Origin: Opitutaceae bacterium
Lineage (GTDB): Bacteria; Verrucomicrobiota; Verrucomicrobiia; Opitutales; Opitutaceae
Reading direction: 5' to 3'
NCBI GenBank assembly: GCA_028284385.1
Contig: JANQRT010000050.1
Location: 62,001 to 126,000, forward strand
DNA: 64,000 bases
Shown: one piece after another, positions 1 through 8,406 of the stretch
How the letters are laid out: each line of letters starts with the position of its first letter
Position numbering within the stretch: position 1 is the first letter of the stretch
Made by a program: the position numbers and the translations under genes
Notes under the pieces: model-generated
Told to the model about the DNA's origin: nothing
What the model saw: only the letters and a program-made list of their open reading frames with translations
The model's database searches: none

Positions 1-2
1 CG

Positions 3-1016
3 CCTTCTAGCATTACCTGGTTTAAAAACAATATTCCTATCCCTGGGGAAACGAGCGAAACATTGATTCTGGAGAATGTGGGTAGCGCTAATGGAGGGTC
101 CTATGTGGCTTCTCTGTCCAACGAATCCGGTACGGTGCTTTCCGATGTCGCAACGCTTAGCGTGGTTGAGAACGGAACTTCAACTATGGTGAACATCGCC
201 AATCGAGGATTGGTGGGGACGGGTGACGATATCATGATCGCCGGATTTACGATTGCCGGGACCGGTTCCAAGAGGATCCTTCTTCGAGCTTCGGGGCCTG
301 CTTTACTTAACGCGGATCCTCCAGTGAGTGGATTTTTGGCAGACCCTTCCTTGTTGGTTGTAGGGAATGGCGGATTTGAAGCGCTTTCTAACGACAATTG
401 GGAGGATGCTCAAAACGTCTCTGAAATTTCCTCCGCATTCTCGACCGTGGGTGTCGACCCGTTTGCCGAGGGTAGCAAGGATGCCGCAGTGCTAGCCGAT
501 TTCCCTGCTGGTTCCTATGGGGCGATTTTAAGCGGGGTCAATGAAGCGACCGGAGTCGCCTTGATTGAGGCGTTTGATGCGGATACCGGATTGCCGATCA
601 AGTTGATCAATCTGTCTACGCGTTGTGTGGCTGGCGATGGCGACAATGTGGTTATCCCAGGATTTGTGATACAAGGAGATGTAGCGAAGACTGTTATTAT
701 TCGGGGTGTTGGGCCCAACCTAATCGGTCAGCCTGGAGGTCCGGCGGCGGAAACCATTCTGCAAGATCCCAGTATGACCCTGTTTCAGACCTTTCCTGTT
801 TTCCGGCAATTAAGTTTCAACGACAACTGGGATGAGAGTGGCAATGCGGATACGATCACTACGTTATTCCAGCAAGTAGGAGCCAGCGTTCTTCCAGACG
901 GAGCGAAAGACGCGGCTATTGTGGCGACTCTGCCTCCAGGAGGCTATGGGGTTGTGACGAGGGGAGCGGGAGAGGAAACCGGCATCTGCTTGGTGGAGGT
1001 GTTCGAGGCCGATTAG
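3..1016 (+). CDS. Secreted Ig-like/C-terminal-module protein (5' truncated by window edge)
   Basis: The frame is open from the first base, so only the C-terminal part is visible and the start lies outside the window. The first ~50 residues (ITWFKNN, then GSYVASLSNESG) look like the end of an immunoglobulin-like domain. Two copies of a ~125-residue module follow. Each copy has a GF-hydrophobic strand, a [IL]LRASGP or IIRGVGP strand, a DP-S/M-L stretch, an (F/S)NDNW motif, a GxKDAA motif, and a PxGxYG strand ending in a TG(V/I) strand and E-x-FxAD. The same pair ends the large protein at 2224-5541. The module is frequent at the C-terminus of large exported proteins of Verrucomicrobiota; its function is unknown to me, and surface attachment or secretion is a guess. 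It converges on the oxidoreductase at 1092. Confidence 0.75.
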   Translation, partial: PSSITWFKNNIPIPGETSETLILENVGSANGGSYVASLSNESGTVLSDVATLSVVENGTSTMVNIANRGLVGTGDDIMIAGFTIAGTGSKRILLRASGPALLNADPPVSGFLADPSLLVVGNGGFEALSNDNWEDAQNVSEISSAFSTVGVDPFAEGSKDAAVLADFPAGSYGAILSGVNEATGVALIEAFDADTGLPIKLINLSTRCVAGDGDNVVIPGFVIQGDVAKTVIIRGVGPNLIGQPGGPAAETILQDPSMTLFQTFPVFRQLSFNDNWDESGNADTITTLFQQVGASVLPDGAKDAAIVATLPPGGYGVVTRGAGEETGICLVEVFEAD

Positions 1017-1035
1017 GATCAAAGTAGGCAGGCAT

Positions 1036-1087
1036 CAGTGGTCAATTGGCAGATTGAACTAACGACTGTCTACTGCCGACTAAAAAC
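1036..1087. repeat. CAGT/ACTG-rich spacer with weak dyad
   Basis: This is a convergent spacer between two stop codons. It holds TCAGTGG at 1035-1041 and the inverted arms GGCAG (1048-1052) and CTGCC (1073-1077). The spacer at 15032-15067 has the same word make-up. It may be a weak bidirectional terminator or a degenerate intergenic repeat. Confidence 0.3.
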
Positions 1088-1091
1088 TTTC

Positions 1092-2171
1092 TCAGACACC
1101 CCCGAAAAGATCTTCCAAGCTTCGTTCAGCTTTTATGGATACAGCTCGTTTTTCTTTGGCGGACAAGGCGAGGGCGTCGAGCATCTTCATCAAAGTAAGA
1201 CCCTGTTTGCCTGTGTTTTGCGGCTCCCTCTTCTCCTTGATGGCATCGATAAACTCGCGAGCCTGCCTCTTGAAGGTTTCTTCTTGTTCGACCGCCTCTG
1301 CGTAAGATTCGATATCGATGTCTTCTCTCGGTCTTACGTGTATCTTTTCGCCGGATACCATGTCTATTGAAGCTTTGCTACCAAATACTTGGAGTTGATG
1401 GACGTTGGACGAGTCTCGAAGTGTTCTTGGACCCTCGATGTGCGTCAGGAACGAAGTCTCGTAGGTCAGCGTCGCTCCGTTCTTGAAACGGACCATTCCG
1501 AAAGAGGAATCCTCCGCCGCATCGTCGGGATCGCTCATCTCGTTTTTCATGAGAAGATTGTGGGCGCTAGCAAAAGCTTCCACAGGATCAGGGCATCCAA
1601 TGGCAAACCAGAGCGAATCGATTATATGGATACCAATATCAAGCAAGGCTCCACCACCACGCTCGACGCTGCCGCGCCAGCTGTCCGGCTCGAATGGCCA
1701 CCACCCCCACTGCCACTTCGCGCTTGCATGGTAGACTTCGCCTAGATTGCCCTCTTCGATCATTTTTCGAGCGTTTAGGAGCTCGTTAGAGAATCGTTGC
1801 TGCCTTGCCCACATGTAGGTTTTCCCGACCAGACCGGCTGTTGTTACGATCTGAGACATCTCTCGAGCATTGGTCGCTGGGGGTTTCTCGCTCAGCACAT
1901 GGAGCCCTGCATCGAAAGCCTCGCTCACATGACGTTCGTGCAAGTTGGTTGGCGTCGTGATAACAATAGCGTCAATGTCTCCGGAGTGAACCAATTCCGA
2001 GTGCGATTCGAAACCCTTCTTAAACCCGTACGTATCGATCAGTCTATTACGAATCTCATCATCTAGATCTGCAACCCCGACCAGATCGACCCCCTCAGTT
2101 GTCGCAAAAGCCTCTGCATGTCGCTCCCCAAATCTCCCTCCTGATATTCCGATTCGAATCTTATCGCTCAT
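1092..2171 (-). CDS. Gfo/Idh/MocA family NAD(P)-dependent oxidoreductase
   Basis: This is a 359-residue cytoplasmic dehydrogenase, a normal length for the family. The N-terminal Rossmann fold opens with a beta strand and the turn GISGGRFGERH (8-18), a variant of the usual G-x-G-x-x-G. EKP at 95-97 is the family's nicotinamide-side lysine motif. The second domain contains GGALLDIGIHIID (173-185), whose Asp178 and His182 match the conserved D-x-G-x-H catalytic segment. Such enzymes oxidise or reduce sugars and inositols, but the substrate cannot be read from sequence. The start is ATG at 2171. It lies 52 bases downstream of the large secreted protein on the same strand and may be cotranscribed with it. 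Confidence 0.88.
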   Translation of the reverse strand: MSDKIRIGISGGRFGERHAEAFATTEGVDLVGVADLDDEIRNRLIDTYGFKKGFESHSELVHSGDIDAIVITTPTNLHERHVSEAFDAGLHVLSEKPPATNAREMSQIVTTAGLVGKTYMWARQQRFSNELLNARKMIEEGNLGEVYHASAKWQWGWWPFEPDSWRGSVERGGGALLDIGIHIIDSLWFAIGCPDPVEAFASAHNLLMKNEMSDPDDAAEDSSFGMVRFKNGATLTYETSFLTHIEGPRTLRDSSNVHQLQVFGSKASIDMVSGEKIHVRPREDIDIESYAEAVEQEETFKRQAREFIDAIKEKREPQNTGKQGLTLMKMLDALALSAKEKRAVSIKAERSLEDLFGGV

Positions 2172-2194
2172 AGCACCGATTCAAGTAGAGGTGC

Positions 2195-2220
2195 TGCCAA
2201 TGGCAATGCTCTTGGCATTG
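2195..2220. promoter_or_regulatory. Palindromic spacer upstream of the oxidoreductase gene
   Basis: Two dyads sit side by side between the stop of the large secreted protein and the oxidoreductase start. TGCCA-A-TGGCA is at 2195-2205, and CAATGC-TCTTG-GCATTG (6-bp arms, 5-base loop) is at 2204-2220. No T-run follows on the minus strand, so an operator or mRNA-stability hairpin is as likely as a terminator. Confidence 0.3.
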
Positions 2221-2223
2221 ATT

Positions 2224-5200
2224 CTACTCTAAATCGTAGAGCTCGATTAGGATATCCCTGGGTGGTTCGAAGCTTTGGCCGGCTTGGACGCCGTGCGTGC
2301 CCGGAGGAAGTTGAAGGATTATGGCAGCCGATCCTGAATCCTCTTCGAGGGGAAAGGCTCCTATGCGAGTTGATTGTTCTTTTATGGTGCCACCTATTTC
2401 GTCGTCCCAGTCGTCGTTGCGATCCACGAACTTGAAAACTCCTTCATCGTTCTTGGAATACACGGCTAGCTGAGGATTTTGAATGGGATTAGAAGATCCT
2501 TGTGTTTGCAGCTCTTGTCCAACTGCCCGTATTAACAGGGTCTTCGGATGTTGGCCAGTGATGACGAAACCCAAGGTAAGACCACGAAACTCGCTGTCAG
2601 TGGTACCTCTGACTGAGAGATTACGAAAAATGGCTTGGTTGCCATCATTATTGCGATCGTAAGCTTCAAGCAAAGCTATACCACTTAGACTACTGGGACT
2701 GAAAACTTGAAAGGCGTGGACTCCTGGTCCTAAGCTAGCGGTGGCTGAAGTTTCCTCAGTGTCCAAAAGGAATGGATACGCTCCCAATTCGGTTTCTACT
2801 TCAAGCAATTCGGGCGTGTTATTTTCCGCTGCGTGAGACTTTAGAAACTCGCCGTTTGAAAAAATGTTGATAGCTGGATCGAGGAGAACATCTTCCACTT
2901 CCCGATCGGGCAAACTCGGACCAGACGCCCGGATGAGAAGATTTGCCAGCTCGCCTTGATTGATGACAAAGCCACCCATGGGAGGTATCGCGCTTTCACT
3001 CACTTCGCCCAAGGCCGAAAAGTTCACTAGCTTCGAACCCGATGGGGTGACTACAACCGTAGCTTTGGCGCTTTCGAGCGTGCCTTCATTGGATGTAACT
3101 TGCAGGTGATATTGACCCGAGTCTTGAGAAGAGACGAATGGGAGAATGAAGTTAAAGTTATTTGCTCCTTCGATAGGAAGACCATCTTTATACCACTCGT
3201 ATTCAGCATTTGGATCGTATGCTCCTAGACCTGCTGCGAGGAATATCGAATCTCCTGCAACGAGATTACGATTTTGAGGCTGTATCGTAAATCCTTGTGA
3301 AGGGATTTCCTCGAGACGCAGAAATGCTCCAACGGGAGTAGGGGGGTTGTCAACCGTGATGCACGTTCGATCATTCAGGCTATTGTTTGCAATGTATATT
3401 CTATTTTGAGGATCGACTCCAATGATCCGTCGCATTTCGCTATCACCTATAATGAGTCGATTTCGCATGTTCGGATCCTCTGATCCATCTGGATAGTATA
3501 GCGATAGCGCATCTATTTGGTCTCTGAGTATAACTATCCTTCCATCCCCAAGTTCGGCAGCGCTTAAAATCCTAAACGAAAAATCCCGAGGCAAATGAAA
3601 CTTAGGTCTTAGACTGCCATTGGACTCAAGGAGATGCTCTCGTCTATCGTAAAACAAGGGCTCGTTTGCTTTTACTGGAAAAGGACCAAAAGGATTATAC
3701 GTTTCGTTGTTAAAAGGATGTGTGGAAAGCGCTTTACCGCTTGGGAAAAGAAATTTCCAGTAATGAGCATCTCTTGCTAGAATGGATGCTGGCGAATAAT
3801 CTGTATCCAGAATGCCATTGCTTGTTATTCGCAAAATTTGCGGAGCAAAGTGACCATCGGCTGAACTGAATATCCCAAATACGAGAATGCTCCCATCTTC
3901 TGATGCCTGCACAGCGTAGGCATTATCTTTGAATGCTTGAGACAAGGAGGTGAAGGAAATTTGGCCAAACTCCAAAGAAGAAACGATTTCGGTTAACAAC
4001 TGGGTGTTTGTGTTAAACAGACTGATACTTCCTCCATTACCTCGATTTGCCAAATAGAGAACGATTCTACCGTCTGGCAGAAAATCGAAATCAACTACAG
4101 GGTCACCCTCCTCGTTCTCTGTAAAGACAGTAACCGAATTACCTTCTGTATCGAGTCGATTCAGCGACTCGCAGCCCAAGTAGTAAATTTCTCCGGAGTT
4201 CGATAGCTTTACCGACCTGACGTATGGGTCTTGGAAAGATAATCGCGATTTAAATGATGTATCCACTTCTCCATTTGGGTCTATCCTAGCGAGGTGATCT
4301 GTCGAATGCCCATTGATATAATTAAAATGCCCGGCAATGATTGTATTGCCATTATTGTCGAAATCCATGGACGCAATCGAACCTTGTATGGTCACCTGTA
4401 GATCTGGCTCTCTATCAATAATCGACGGCGAGTTATTCGTCAGCTCCAAGCGATGCAACCCACCCTTGTCGCTAAAAAACAGCATATTTCCCCGCTTCGC
4501 GACAATACTGGCTATGCCTTTCCACCTTAGCTCCAGGCCGATAATTTCGTACTGCTCTGCGACGATGCCATTGTTGTCGACTACCCGAATTACATAGCGG
4601 CTTGGACTATCTCCGACAAACTGTCCAAACGCATAATGATCCCCTTCCCAGGTGAACCTCTTGTGCGTCTGTCGCAAAGTTGTCTCATCGATTTGTGGAA
4701 TCACGAGCTGAACCGTGCGACTATCCGGACCTGCGAATTGAGAGACTTGAAGCCTATTCCAATAGACATTTCCATTTTCGAAGACGTGGACGCTAGATCC
4801 ACCTGTAATATAGCCAAGGTCTCCTTCCAATTGCGAAGCGGTACCATCGCTATTCACTATCCATAGTTGGCGAGTTGTTTGACCATCAATACGGCCACTT
4901 TTCACCACGAATGCCCCATCGGTTACGGTATCAGCGTACGCCTCAACTGGCTCAAGAATATCTCCCATATCGATAATCTGATCGAGGGCTCCATCGGGAG
5001 TTAGTCTCAGCATGCGATTGTTTTCATCGTCCAGATTCTCGATTACATACCAGTAGCCGCTTGGCGTCTTGACTCTTTGGATCAAATGAAGCGTGCGATC
5101 CAAGTTTGGTAGAACGGTTGCATCAATATTGCCATCCGCATCAAAGGTTAGATTGCGATCAATGCCACCTTCCTCATTCAGATATCCGCCAATCGACCAG

Positions 5201-5541
5201 AATTTGCCTGGTTCGACTTCCACGATTAAATCGAGTTTACCGAGAAACGAAAATGATGAGTCGACTTCACCATTAGGCTCTAAACGAATAATACCTGTAT
5301 TCGGCTGATGGTTAATGAAAGTTGAATCTCCACCAATAAAGGTGCCTCCTAAGCTATCCAGTCCTTCAGAATCTCCTCCTAATAGTTGCGATGTAGTCGA
5401 ACTCGTAAGGCTATAAGCAGAAACCATAAGATTGAAGTCTGGATCTATTCGCCAGGTTTGAGAATGGCCATAAGCTTGAAAGACCAAAAATAGGACCAGC
5501 CAACGAACCCTTTCAAAACTTTCTTTCCACACACTCCTCAT
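2224..5541 (-). CDS. Large secreted delta-60 repeat / Ig-like protein with duplicated C-terminal module
   Basis: About 1105 residues from ATG at 5541 (a TTG three codons upstream is possible). A hydrophobic segment (WLVLFLVFQAYGHSQ) near the N-terminus is a plausible signal peptide. Residues ~35-740 hold spaced motifs of the delta-60 type (GEVDSSF, GNIDATV, GEVDTSF, GILDTDY), expected to form a beta-propeller. An Ig-like domain (YEWYKDGLPIEG, then SGQYHLQVTSNEG) follows at about 780-850. The last ~240 residues are two copies of the module seen in the gene at 3-1016 (LLIRASGPSL, DPAINIFSNG, then LLIRAVGQEL, NDDWDD, PPGTHGVQAG). Probably exported and surface-associated; the ligand is unknown. 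The ABC gene at 5676 is divergent. Confidence 0.8.
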   Translation of the reverse strand: MRSVWKESFERVRWLVLFLVFQAYGHSQTWRIDPDFNLMVSAYSLTSSTTSQLLGGDSEGLDSLGGTFIGGDSTFINHQPNTGIIRLEPNGEVDSSFSFLGKLDLIVEVEPGKFWSIGGYLNEEGGIDRNLTFDADGNIDATVLPNLDRTLHLIQRVKTPSGYWYVIENLDDENNRMLRLTPDGALDQIIDMGDILEPVEAYADTVTDGAFVVKSGRIDGQTTRQLWIVNSDGTASQLEGDLGYITGGSSVHVFENGNVYWNRLQVSQFAGPDSRTVQLVIPQIDETTLRQTHKRFTWEGDHYAFGQFVGDSPSRYVIRVVDNNGIVAEQYEIIGLELRWKGIASIVAKRGNMLFFSDKGGLHRLELTNNSPSIIDREPDLQVTIQGSIASMDFDNNGNTIIAGHFNYINGHSTDHLARIDPNGEVDTSFKSRLSFQDPYVRSVKLSNSGEIYYLGCESLNRLDTEGNSVTVFTENEEGDPVVDFDFLPDGRIVLYLANRGNGGSISLFNTNTQLLTEIVSSLEFGQISFTSLSQAFKDNAYAVQASEDGSILVFGIFSSADGHFAPQILRITSNGILDTDYSPASILARDAHYWKFLFPSGKALSTHPFNNETYNPFGPFPVKANEPLFYDRREHLLESNGSLRPKFHLPRDFSFRILSAAELGDGRIVILRDQIDALSLYYPDGSEDPNMRNRLIIGDSEMRRIIGVDPQNRIYIANNSLNDRTCITVDNPPTPVGAFLRLEEIPSQGFTIQPQNRNLVAGDSIFLAAGLGAYDPNAEYEWYKDGLPIEGANNFNFILPFVSSQDSGQYHLQVTSNEGTLESAKATVVVTPSGSKLVNFSALGEVSESAIPPMGGFVINQGELANLLIRASGPSLPDREVEDVLLDPAINIFSNGEFLKSHAAENNTPELLEVETELGAYPFLLDTEETSATASLGPGVHAFQVFSPSSLSGIALLEAYDRNNDGNQAIFRNLSVRGTTDSEFRGLTLGFVITGQHPKTLLIRAVGQELQTQGSSNPIQNPQLAVYSKNDEGVFKFVDRNDDWDDEIGGTIKEQSTRIGAFPLEEDSGSAAIILQLPPGTHGVQAGQSFEPPRDILIELYDLE

Positions 5542-5675
5542 GGATTCCAATAGTCACATTGCTTACGCTGGTCCAGTATGTCCATCAAAACCTCTTTTGG
5601 CCTAGGCTCGCAAAATTTCCTTGTGCAGGATCTGGCATTGTCAACGTCCAATCAGGTTCTCCATATTCAGTAGTA

Positions 5676-6269
5676 GTGAGCCTCCTCATACGAAACCTCT
5701 CTTTTCTCGATTGGCGTGATCTATCGTTGGATCTAGGAGCGGAGGAGATCGTTGCGATTATGGGAGACTCGGGCTCTGGAAAATCCCTTTTCCTTCGAGC
5801 GATTGCGGATTTGATTCTTTCGGAGGGGACGGTTGAGCATTTCGGCAAGAGCCGAGAAGAGTTCGAGCCAATCGACTGGAGGAAGAAAGTCGGGTTTCTT
5901 CCCGCTGAAATCTTTTGGTGGGAGGATAGGGTAGTGGATCATTTCGAAAAGTCGCCGCCGGCCGATTGGATGAAGCGATTATCTTTGGAAGAAGGATCCC
6001 TCGATTGGCAGCCTCAGCGACTCTCCATGGGAGAAAGGCAGAGGCTTGGACTGCTGCGGATGCTTGATCGGCGGCCCAAGGTCCTTCTGCTGGACGAACC
6101 GACCGCCAATCTCAACGAGTCCGCTACGGAGTCTGTCGAGTCCTTAATTCTTGAATACATTACTCGAAACGAAGCATCGGCGCTATGGGTGACTCATAGC
6201 GATCAGCAAGCGTCTCGCGTCGCTTCTAAGCGATACCGAATGCGTAACAAGCAGCTACAGAAATTCTAG
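5676..6269 (+). CDS. fetA: ABC transporter ATP-binding protein, FetA (YbbL) type
   Basis: This is the nucleotide-binding subunit of an FetAB-type transporter, a family linked to iron homeostasis in E. coli. From GTG 5676 it is 197 residues. Walker A is GDSGSGKS (~30-37), the signature is LSMGERQR (~117-124), Walker B is VLLLDEP (~137-143) and the H-loop His is in WVTHSD (~175). The frame is open further upstream to a TTG at 5559, but that part has no family resemblance, so the GTG just before SLLIRNL is preferred, without a clear ribosome site. Oddity: the Q-loop reads VGFLPAEIFWW, with no glutamine where one is expected. fetB follows one base after the stop. Confidence 0.8.
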   Translation: MSLLIRNLSFLDWRDLSLDLGAEEIVAIMGDSGSGKSLFLRAIADLILSEGTVEHFGKSREEFEPIDWRKKVGFLPAEIFWWEDRVVDHFEKSPPADWMKRLSLEEGSLDWQPQRLSMGERQRLGLLRMLDRRPKVLLLDEPTANLNESATESVESLILEYITRNEASALWVTHSDQQASRVASKRYRMRNKQLQKF

Positions 6270-6270
6270 G

Positions 6271-7074
6271 ATGAACACTGAATCGCTTAGCTACCTGGAT
6301 CTTTCCCTGGCTCTCGTTTTGGTGCTGGCTTTGGCCATTCTCCTGCGGGCTTATCGGCTTGGCGTTACCCGTTCACTACTAGTCGCCACTGTTCGGCTCG
6401 TTGTCCAGTTGTCGCTCATTGGCCATGTGTTGAGATTTCTCTTCGCTTCCGGAAACGAACCCTACATCGGAATCATGGCTTTTGTCATGCTTTGCGTCGC
6501 TTCGAGGGAAATCATGGCTCGACAGAAGCGGCGTCTTCGAGGCTGGGGTTCTTTTGGTATTGGAGCGGGCTCGCTCTTCTTCTCCTCTTTCGCCATTGCC
6601 CTTTATAGTATTCTGGTCGTGGTTCGGCCTGAACCTTGGTACACTCCGCAATACGTTATCCCTTTGCTGGGGATGATCATGAGTAATACCATGAATGCTC
6701 TCACTCTCAGCATGGATCGCTTGACTTCGGCGGTCTACGATCACCGGGATGTAATCGAGCAGCGGCTAGCCCTCGGTCAATCCGCTCGCGAAGCTATAAA
6801 AAGCTATTCGAAGGACTGTATCCGCACAGGGATTACGCCGATTATAAATTCCATGGCCACCGCTGGCATTGTCGCCTTGCCGGGAATGATGACCGGTCAA
6901 ATCCTGGCCGGCGCCTCACCTCTCGAAGCGGTTCGCTATCAGATTATGATTTGGATTCTTATCGCCGCTGGAGCTGGCTTTGGGATGGCATTCGCCTTGA
7001 GAATGCTGGAGGCGATACTCTTCGATAATCGCATGCGGTTACGACTGGACCGTCTCGCAGAGCCCAAGCATTGA
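6271..7074 (+). CDS. fetB: ABC transporter permease, FetB (YbbM/UPF0014) family
   Basis: This 267-residue inner-membrane permease partners the ATPase directly upstream. It has about seven hydrophobic segments, from SLALVLVLALAILL at the N-terminus to MIWILIAAGAGFGMAFAL near the C-terminus. Family-typical stretches are MIMSNTMNALTLSMDRL in the middle and ALPGMMTGQILAGASPLEA before the last membrane helix. The best studied member, E. coli FetAB, has been linked to iron export and peroxide resistance, so a metal-export role is plausible but not proven. ATG 6271 is one base after the fetA stop, implying translational coupling. Confidence 0.88.
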   Translation: MNTESLSYLDLSLALVLVLALAILLRAYRLGVTRSLLVATVRLVVQLSLIGHVLRFLFASGNEPYIGIMAFVMLCVASREIMARQKRRLRGWGSFGIGAGSLFFSSFAIALYSILVVVRPEPWYTPQYVIPLLGMIMSNTMNALTLSMDRLTSAVYDHRDVIEQRLALGQSAREAIKSYSKDCIRTGITPIINSMATAGIVALPGMMTGQILAGASPLEAVRYQIMIWILIAAGAGFGMAFALRMLEAILFDNRMRLRLDRLAEPKH

Positions 7075-7269
7075 AATGGTTTTCCAGTGTGATCCATTCC
7101 TGTCTCCCCGTTTTTAACAATTTGGGCTTTGCCGAAGTCGGTTTTCGCTATCTTTTATCGTTCAGCTCCTCGAAAGTCTCTTTTTGAATCCAAGGCGACT
7201 TGCCAAGCGAATCATTTCTTAGCAGGTTAAAAGCGTCTACGCTCTCTACCTCAGCTGATCAAAACTACG

Positions 7270-7812
7270 ATGAAAGCGTTATATCTGATACTGGCTCTGG
7301 CTCTGACGGCCTCTTTTTCCTTTGGAAAGAAGAACAGGCAGATCCCGTATATTTTTCTGAACAACGACCAGACGCTTCATTTCCGGATCATTGATAGCAT
7401 CATACCCGTTTATGAGTATGGAGACGAGGATGATCGTTTTCACTACTTTGAGCAGGTTCTCACGGAGATTCTCGAGGAAATCGATTTTCCGATGCCTTAC
7501 AAAATCGAGCGATTTGGAGCGCGAAAGCCCCACAATCAGCCTCAAGTCGATGTGTTTATCAACAAGTGGGGCCCAAATGGCCTGGGAGAGATTGAAGTTC
7601 AGCTCAACGCGGTTCTTCGTCAGCAGCCTGACAAGAACAAGCTAGGATATTTTAAATATGCGGATGGGGCAGCGACCTTACTGACTTCGAGTCGTCGCAC
7701 CGACAAGTACAATGAGGTTCTGAGAAAAGCTTTGGTGAAGCTGGTTTCTGAGCTTAACAAGCGATTCGAAAACGAATTCGAGGCCGAGCTGGATATTATC
7801 GATTCGAAATAG
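7270..7812 (+). CDS. Exported protein of unknown function
   Basis: I do not recognise this 180-residue protein. It has a clean signal peptide (MKALYLILALALTASFSFG, cleavage near residue 19) followed by a basic KKNRQ stretch and a soluble mixed alpha/beta domain. The C-terminal third is rich in Lys and Glu (LVKLVSELNKRFENEFEAEL) and likely helical. It ends 27 bases before the preferred sigma-factor start and reads the same way, so it may belong to the same transcription unit; a periplasmic component of the sigma/anti-sigma system is a speculative possibility. The 195-base spacer before it shows no clear terminator or promoter. Confidence 0.6.
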   Translation: MKALYLILALALTASFSFGKKNRQIPYIFLNNDQTLHFRIIDSIIPVYEYGDEDDRFHYFEQVLTEILEEIDFPMPYKIERFGARKPHNQPQVDVFINKWGPNGLGEIEVQLNAVLRQQPDKNKLGYFKYADGAATLLTSSRRTDKYNEVLRKALVKLVSELNKRFENEFEAELDIIDSK

Positions 7813-7820
7813 GACCCGCT

Positions 7821-7829
7821 GGAGGTGAT
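7821..7829 (+). promoter_or_regulatory. Strong ribosome binding site deciding the sigma-factor start
   Basis: GGAGGTGAT is a perfect complement of the 16S rRNA 3' end. It lies 10 bases before ATG 7840 and overlaps the alternative GTG at 7825, so ATG 7840 is the likely start. Such a strong site is rare in this window. Confidence 0.6.
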
Positions 7830-7839
7830 CGGAAAATCG

Positions 7840-8406
7840 ATGGATCAAGCGAGTATCGAAGCTGAACTGATAAGACGGATCGCGCTGAAGGAGCGTGACG
7901 CTTTTGATGAGCTTTACTCCCGCTACTCCCGCCCGCTTTTTTCGTACACGTATAATTTTCTGAAAGATCGAATGATGGCCGAGGAAGTGCTCCAGGATGT
8001 GTTTGTGAAGATCTGGCGTACGGCTGGCACTTACAAGCCAGCCCTGTCTCGTCCATTCAGCTGGGCTGTTCTGGTTACCAAGCGACTCTGTATTGACCGG
8101 CTCAGGCGGTTGAAGCCCGAGACTGTTGTCGAGGATCCTAGCATTTATCATCATCCCGAGGACGCCGGTTCCGGCGAACGATCTCCATCGGAAACCGTCG
8201 TAATGAACGACGAGATCGGACGTTTGCGAGCGATGCTGGAAAAGCTGCCTCAAGCTCAGAAGGATAGTCTGTCGCTTGCCATGAGCAAGGGCATGACTCA
8301 GCAGGAAATTTCAGTAGAGCTGAATATTCCGTTAGGCACTGTGAAGACAGCCATGCGACGCGGAATGCAAAGACTTAAACAATTAATGGCTCACAGCTAT
8401 GAATAA
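7840..8406 (+). CDS. ECF-type RNA polymerase sigma factor
   Basis: 188 residues, the usual size of an extracytoplasmic-function sigma-70 factor. Region 2 covers about residues 20-85, with FDELYSRYSRPLFSYTYNFL, the core-binding AEEVLQDVFVKIWR stretch, and AVLVTKRLCIDRLRRLK for the -10 element. Region 4 near the C-terminus (LPQAQKDSLSLAMSKGMTQ, then SVELNIPLGTVKTAMRRG) is the helix-turn-helix for the -35 element. The start is set by the strong GGAGGTGAT site. The anti-sigma gene overlaps its end by 8 bases, so the two are translationally coupled. Confidence 0.9.
   Translation: MDQASIEAELIRRIALKERDAFDELYSRYSRPLFSYTYNFLKDRMMAEEVLQDVFVKIWRTAGTYKPALSRPFSWAVLVTKRLCIDRLRRLKPETVVEDPSIYHHPEDAGSGERSPSETVVMNDEIGRLRAMLEKLPQAQKDSLSLAMSKGMTQQEISVELNIPLGTVKTAMRRGMQRLKQLMAHSYE

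Noticed and set aside
1038-1370. 110-codon rightward frame after the first gene
   Set aside because: Mostly antisense of the oxidoreductase and lacking any protein features.
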